64,000 bases of DNA from Lachnospiraceae bacterium (GTDB taxonomy: Bacteria; Bacillota; Clostridia; Lachnospirales; Lachnospiraceae). The position numbers and the translations under genes were made by a program. The stretch lies in the NCBI GenBank assembly GCA_902363555.1, contig CABJAM010000005.1, positions 484,635 to 548,634 of the forward strand. The letters run 5' to 3'. A model generated the notes under the pieces. It was not told where the DNA came from. It was given only the letters and a program-made list of their open reading frames with translations, and did no database searches. Of the stretch, positions 62,470 to 64,000 are shown piece by piece (the stretch's first letter is position 1; the number at the start of each line of letters is the position of its first letter).

Positions 62470-63870
62470 TTACGATGATGTGTGTTCCACGGATACGCTC
62501 TCAAAGGATAATGTAGCAACCGCCCGGAATGTGCTGTCAGTGAAAGACGTCTGTACCATACCGTCATATTTTTCGGCAGCAGTCTGTGCGCTTTTTAAGC
62601 CCCAGCCATGCAGTCCATTTTCTTCCTTTGCTGTTTTGGGCGCGCCATCCTTAAGAATAGGCGGCGCCACAAAGCTGTTTTCTACCTTTATAATCAACAT
62701 CTGGTTGATGCGGCGCATCGTCAGATGAATAAACCGCTGTTCCGGCTCCGGAATCTGCATAGCGGCCTCCAGAGCATTATCCAGCAAATTTCCCAATACG
62801 GTGCATAAATCCGCACTTTTAAGGTTCGTATGGCGGGGAAATTCCACCTGCACCTCATACTGGATACCGTGATTTGCAGCAGTGACAGCTTTGCTGTTAA
62901 TAAGGTAATCCACCGTTTCGTCACCGGTCCACACCGTATTGGCCATTCCCCGGACAGGCGTCTGCAGCTCGTCCAGATATTGCATGGCCTCCTCCAGTTT
63001 TTCATGTAAAAGCAACTGGCGCAGCGCGCCAATATGATTATGAAAATCGTGGAACAGCTTTGCGTTGAATGCATACGCTTTATTTAAAGTCGTATAGTCG
63101 CGCTCCAGCAATTCGGCCTGCTGGGATTTCAGCCTTGCCATCTCTTTTTCAATCACGTACTGCCGGTTCATATTGAATACAAGAACGCCCATCATTAAGA
63201 CCACCGATAAAATCGTCCACATATATTCCGTGTCACTGTCTACCTCAAGCACCGTCTGCTCAGATAAAAGGATGACAGCCATAAAGCCCGCGACGACAAG
63301 CCCGGAAATGATGCCAAATGCACGCTTTCCGGTCATATTTGGATATTTCAGGGCAAACGCCGCCAGCACCACCAACAGCAAATGGACCAGCCAGACCGCA
63401 GCTTGTCCATATCCTGTGGCATTGTCCAAAAATACAGCCGCGTGGAAGAATACCCCAAGCCACGCTCCAAAAAGGAATTGCCACAGGTGAACCGCGATCG
63501 CATAGAAAAATCCGATAAACAGGCTCATCCTCATATCCGCGCTCTGAAAGCGTCTGGCGCAAACGGCGGTCAGGACCGCTTCCAGCAGCATCTGATAGAG
63601 CTCCGGCAATCCGGTCACAGACACCAGCATAGAAAGCACTACAATACCGGCCAAGGCGGCCGCTATACTTCTCCGGTCCGGCCGTTGAACCGTCAGACCT
63701 CCTCCGTCCGGCCGTTGAACCGTCAAACCGCCCCCTTGCGGCTTTTGAACCGTCAGCCCTCCCCCTTCCGACCTTTGGGCGGATAGCAGCCGGTAAATGA
63801 GGAACAGACAGACAACCGCCCGCACACCACCGGCTGCAGCATTGGAAAACAAAATAAGCCACTCTGTCAT
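62470..63870 (-). CDS. GHKL-type (AgrC-like) sensor histidine kinase
   Basis: A 466-residue kinase. Several N-terminal membrane helices (about 80-245) are followed by a coiled linker, the H-box LFHDFHNHIGALRQLL (about 283) and a GHKL ATPase domain with LGNLLDNALEAA, VENSF and GWGLKSAQ. This is the AgrC/GHKL class that senses peptides or membrane state. The first loop carries three 10-residue repeats (GGGLTVQ(K/R)P(Q/D)). No response regulator is visible to the right edge, so its partner may lie outside the window. I start at 63870 after GGGGGAAAAAT. It lies upstream of an ABC operon that it may control. Confidence 0.88.
   Translation of the reverse strand: MTEWLILFSNAAAGGVRAVVCLFLIYRLLSAQRSEGGGLTVQKPQGGGLTVQRPDGGGLTVQRPDRRSIAAALAGIVVLSMLVSVTGLPELYQMLLEAVLTAVCARRFQSADMRMSLFIGFFYAIAVHLWQFLFGAWLGVFFHAAVFLDNATGYGQAAVWLVHLLLVVLAAFALKYPNMTGKRAFGIISGLVVAGFMAVILLSEQTVLEVDSDTEYMWTILSVVLMMGVLVFNMNRQYVIEKEMARLKSQQAELLERDYTTLNKAYAFNAKLFHDFHNHIGALRQLLLHEKLEEAMQYLDELQTPVRGMANTVWTGDETVDYLINSKAVTAANHGIQYEVQVEFPRHTNLKSADLCTVLGNLLDNALEAAMQIPEPEQRFIHLTMRRINQMLIIKVENSFVAPPILKDGAPKTAKEENGLHGWGLKSAQTAAEKYDGMVQTSFTDSTFRAVATLSFESVSVEHTSS
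63676..63765. repeat. in-frame 30 bp minisatellite in the GHKL kinase gene
   Basis: Three 30-base units encode GGGLTVQKPQ, GGGLTVQRPD and GGGLTVQRPD between TM1 and TM2. Such tracts change length easily, here without a frame change. Confidence 0.8.
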
Positions 63871-64000
63871 ATATTTTTCCCCCAATAACTGTTGGTAGTG
63901 TCAAAAACTACCTGTTTTTTTATTGTAAAATTTAATGTAAACCTTGATTTTATGGGAAATCTGCAATAAAAAGAGCATTGACCTCCCTTTTCTGGTATAA

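Overview
The window looks like chromosomal DNA of an anaerobic gut Firmicute of the class Clostridia, most likely a Lachnospiraceae. The reasons are strong AGGAGG-type ribosome binding sites, a valine-type T-box leader, BceRS/BceAB-like and BlaI/BlaR-like modules, a DUF5716/DUF5717 gene pair, an Rpn-family nuclease, DUF4358 lipoprotein and YesL proteins, and moderate GC. The species cannot be named from the sequence. I see no rRNA, no tRNA, no prophage and no complete insertion sequence.

Layout. 0-8.4 kb: housekeeping and small enzyme genes, mostly minus strand (metallo-beta-lactamase-fold fragment, GNAT, lgt, alpha/beta hydrolase, a plus-strand membrane protein and XRE regulator, a [4Fe-4S] aconitase-family hydratase, cyclase, Fur, thioesterase). 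8.6-20.3 kb: ferritin-like protein, DUF4358 lipoprotein, acetyltransferase, PAP2 phosphatase, PacL-type ATPase behind a 402 bp inverted-repeat element, zinc-ribbon protein, YesL, lipoprotein, YitT, metallophosphoesterase. 20.5-23.2 kb: a putative C-glycoside deglycosidase alpha/beta pair with a divergent AraC regulator. 23.2-35.3 kb: a propeller/solute-binding fusion lipoprotein, one two-component system, then a Bce-like peptide-resistance module (response regulator, kinase, UvrA-like ATPase, ABC ATPase, FtsX permease). 35.6-41.7 kb: Rpn nuclease, GH3 glucosidase, membrane protein, M56 peptidase and BlaI repressor with a readable promoter/operator. 41.8-46.6 kb: valS behind a small membrane protein gene and a T-box, then an isolated type I-C-like CRISPR array without cas genes. 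46.6-51 kb: TIM-barrel protein, nucleotidyltransferase, YdeI, GH5. 51.3-57 kb: the DUF5716/DUF5717 pair (Hsp70-like ATPase plus a 1188-residue partner). 57.1-60.1 kb: isoaspartyl dipeptidase and a second C-glycoside deglycosidase-like pair. 60.3-64 kb: an ABC exporter with a previously easy-to-miss 58-residue membrane protein, and a GHKL sensor kinase.

How it works together. The window is rich in glycan and glycoside functions (GH3, GH5, two deglycosidase-like pairs, a third TIM-barrel isomerase-like protein, a solute-binding lipoprotein) and in envelope stress or antimicrobial peptide functions (Bce-like, BlaI/BlaR-like, ABC exporter plus kinase, YdeI).

The non-coding part is unusually structured. 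There are (i) an 83 bp hairpin repeat family whose tips covary between copies and which sits next to, or inside, terminators; (ii) tandem repeats at two loci that carry ghost copies of the adjacent gene's 3' end including its stop codon; (iii) two long inverted-repeat elements of 402 and 162 bp; (iv) a short AACAGTTC palindrome family; and (v) in-frame minisatellites in two genes.
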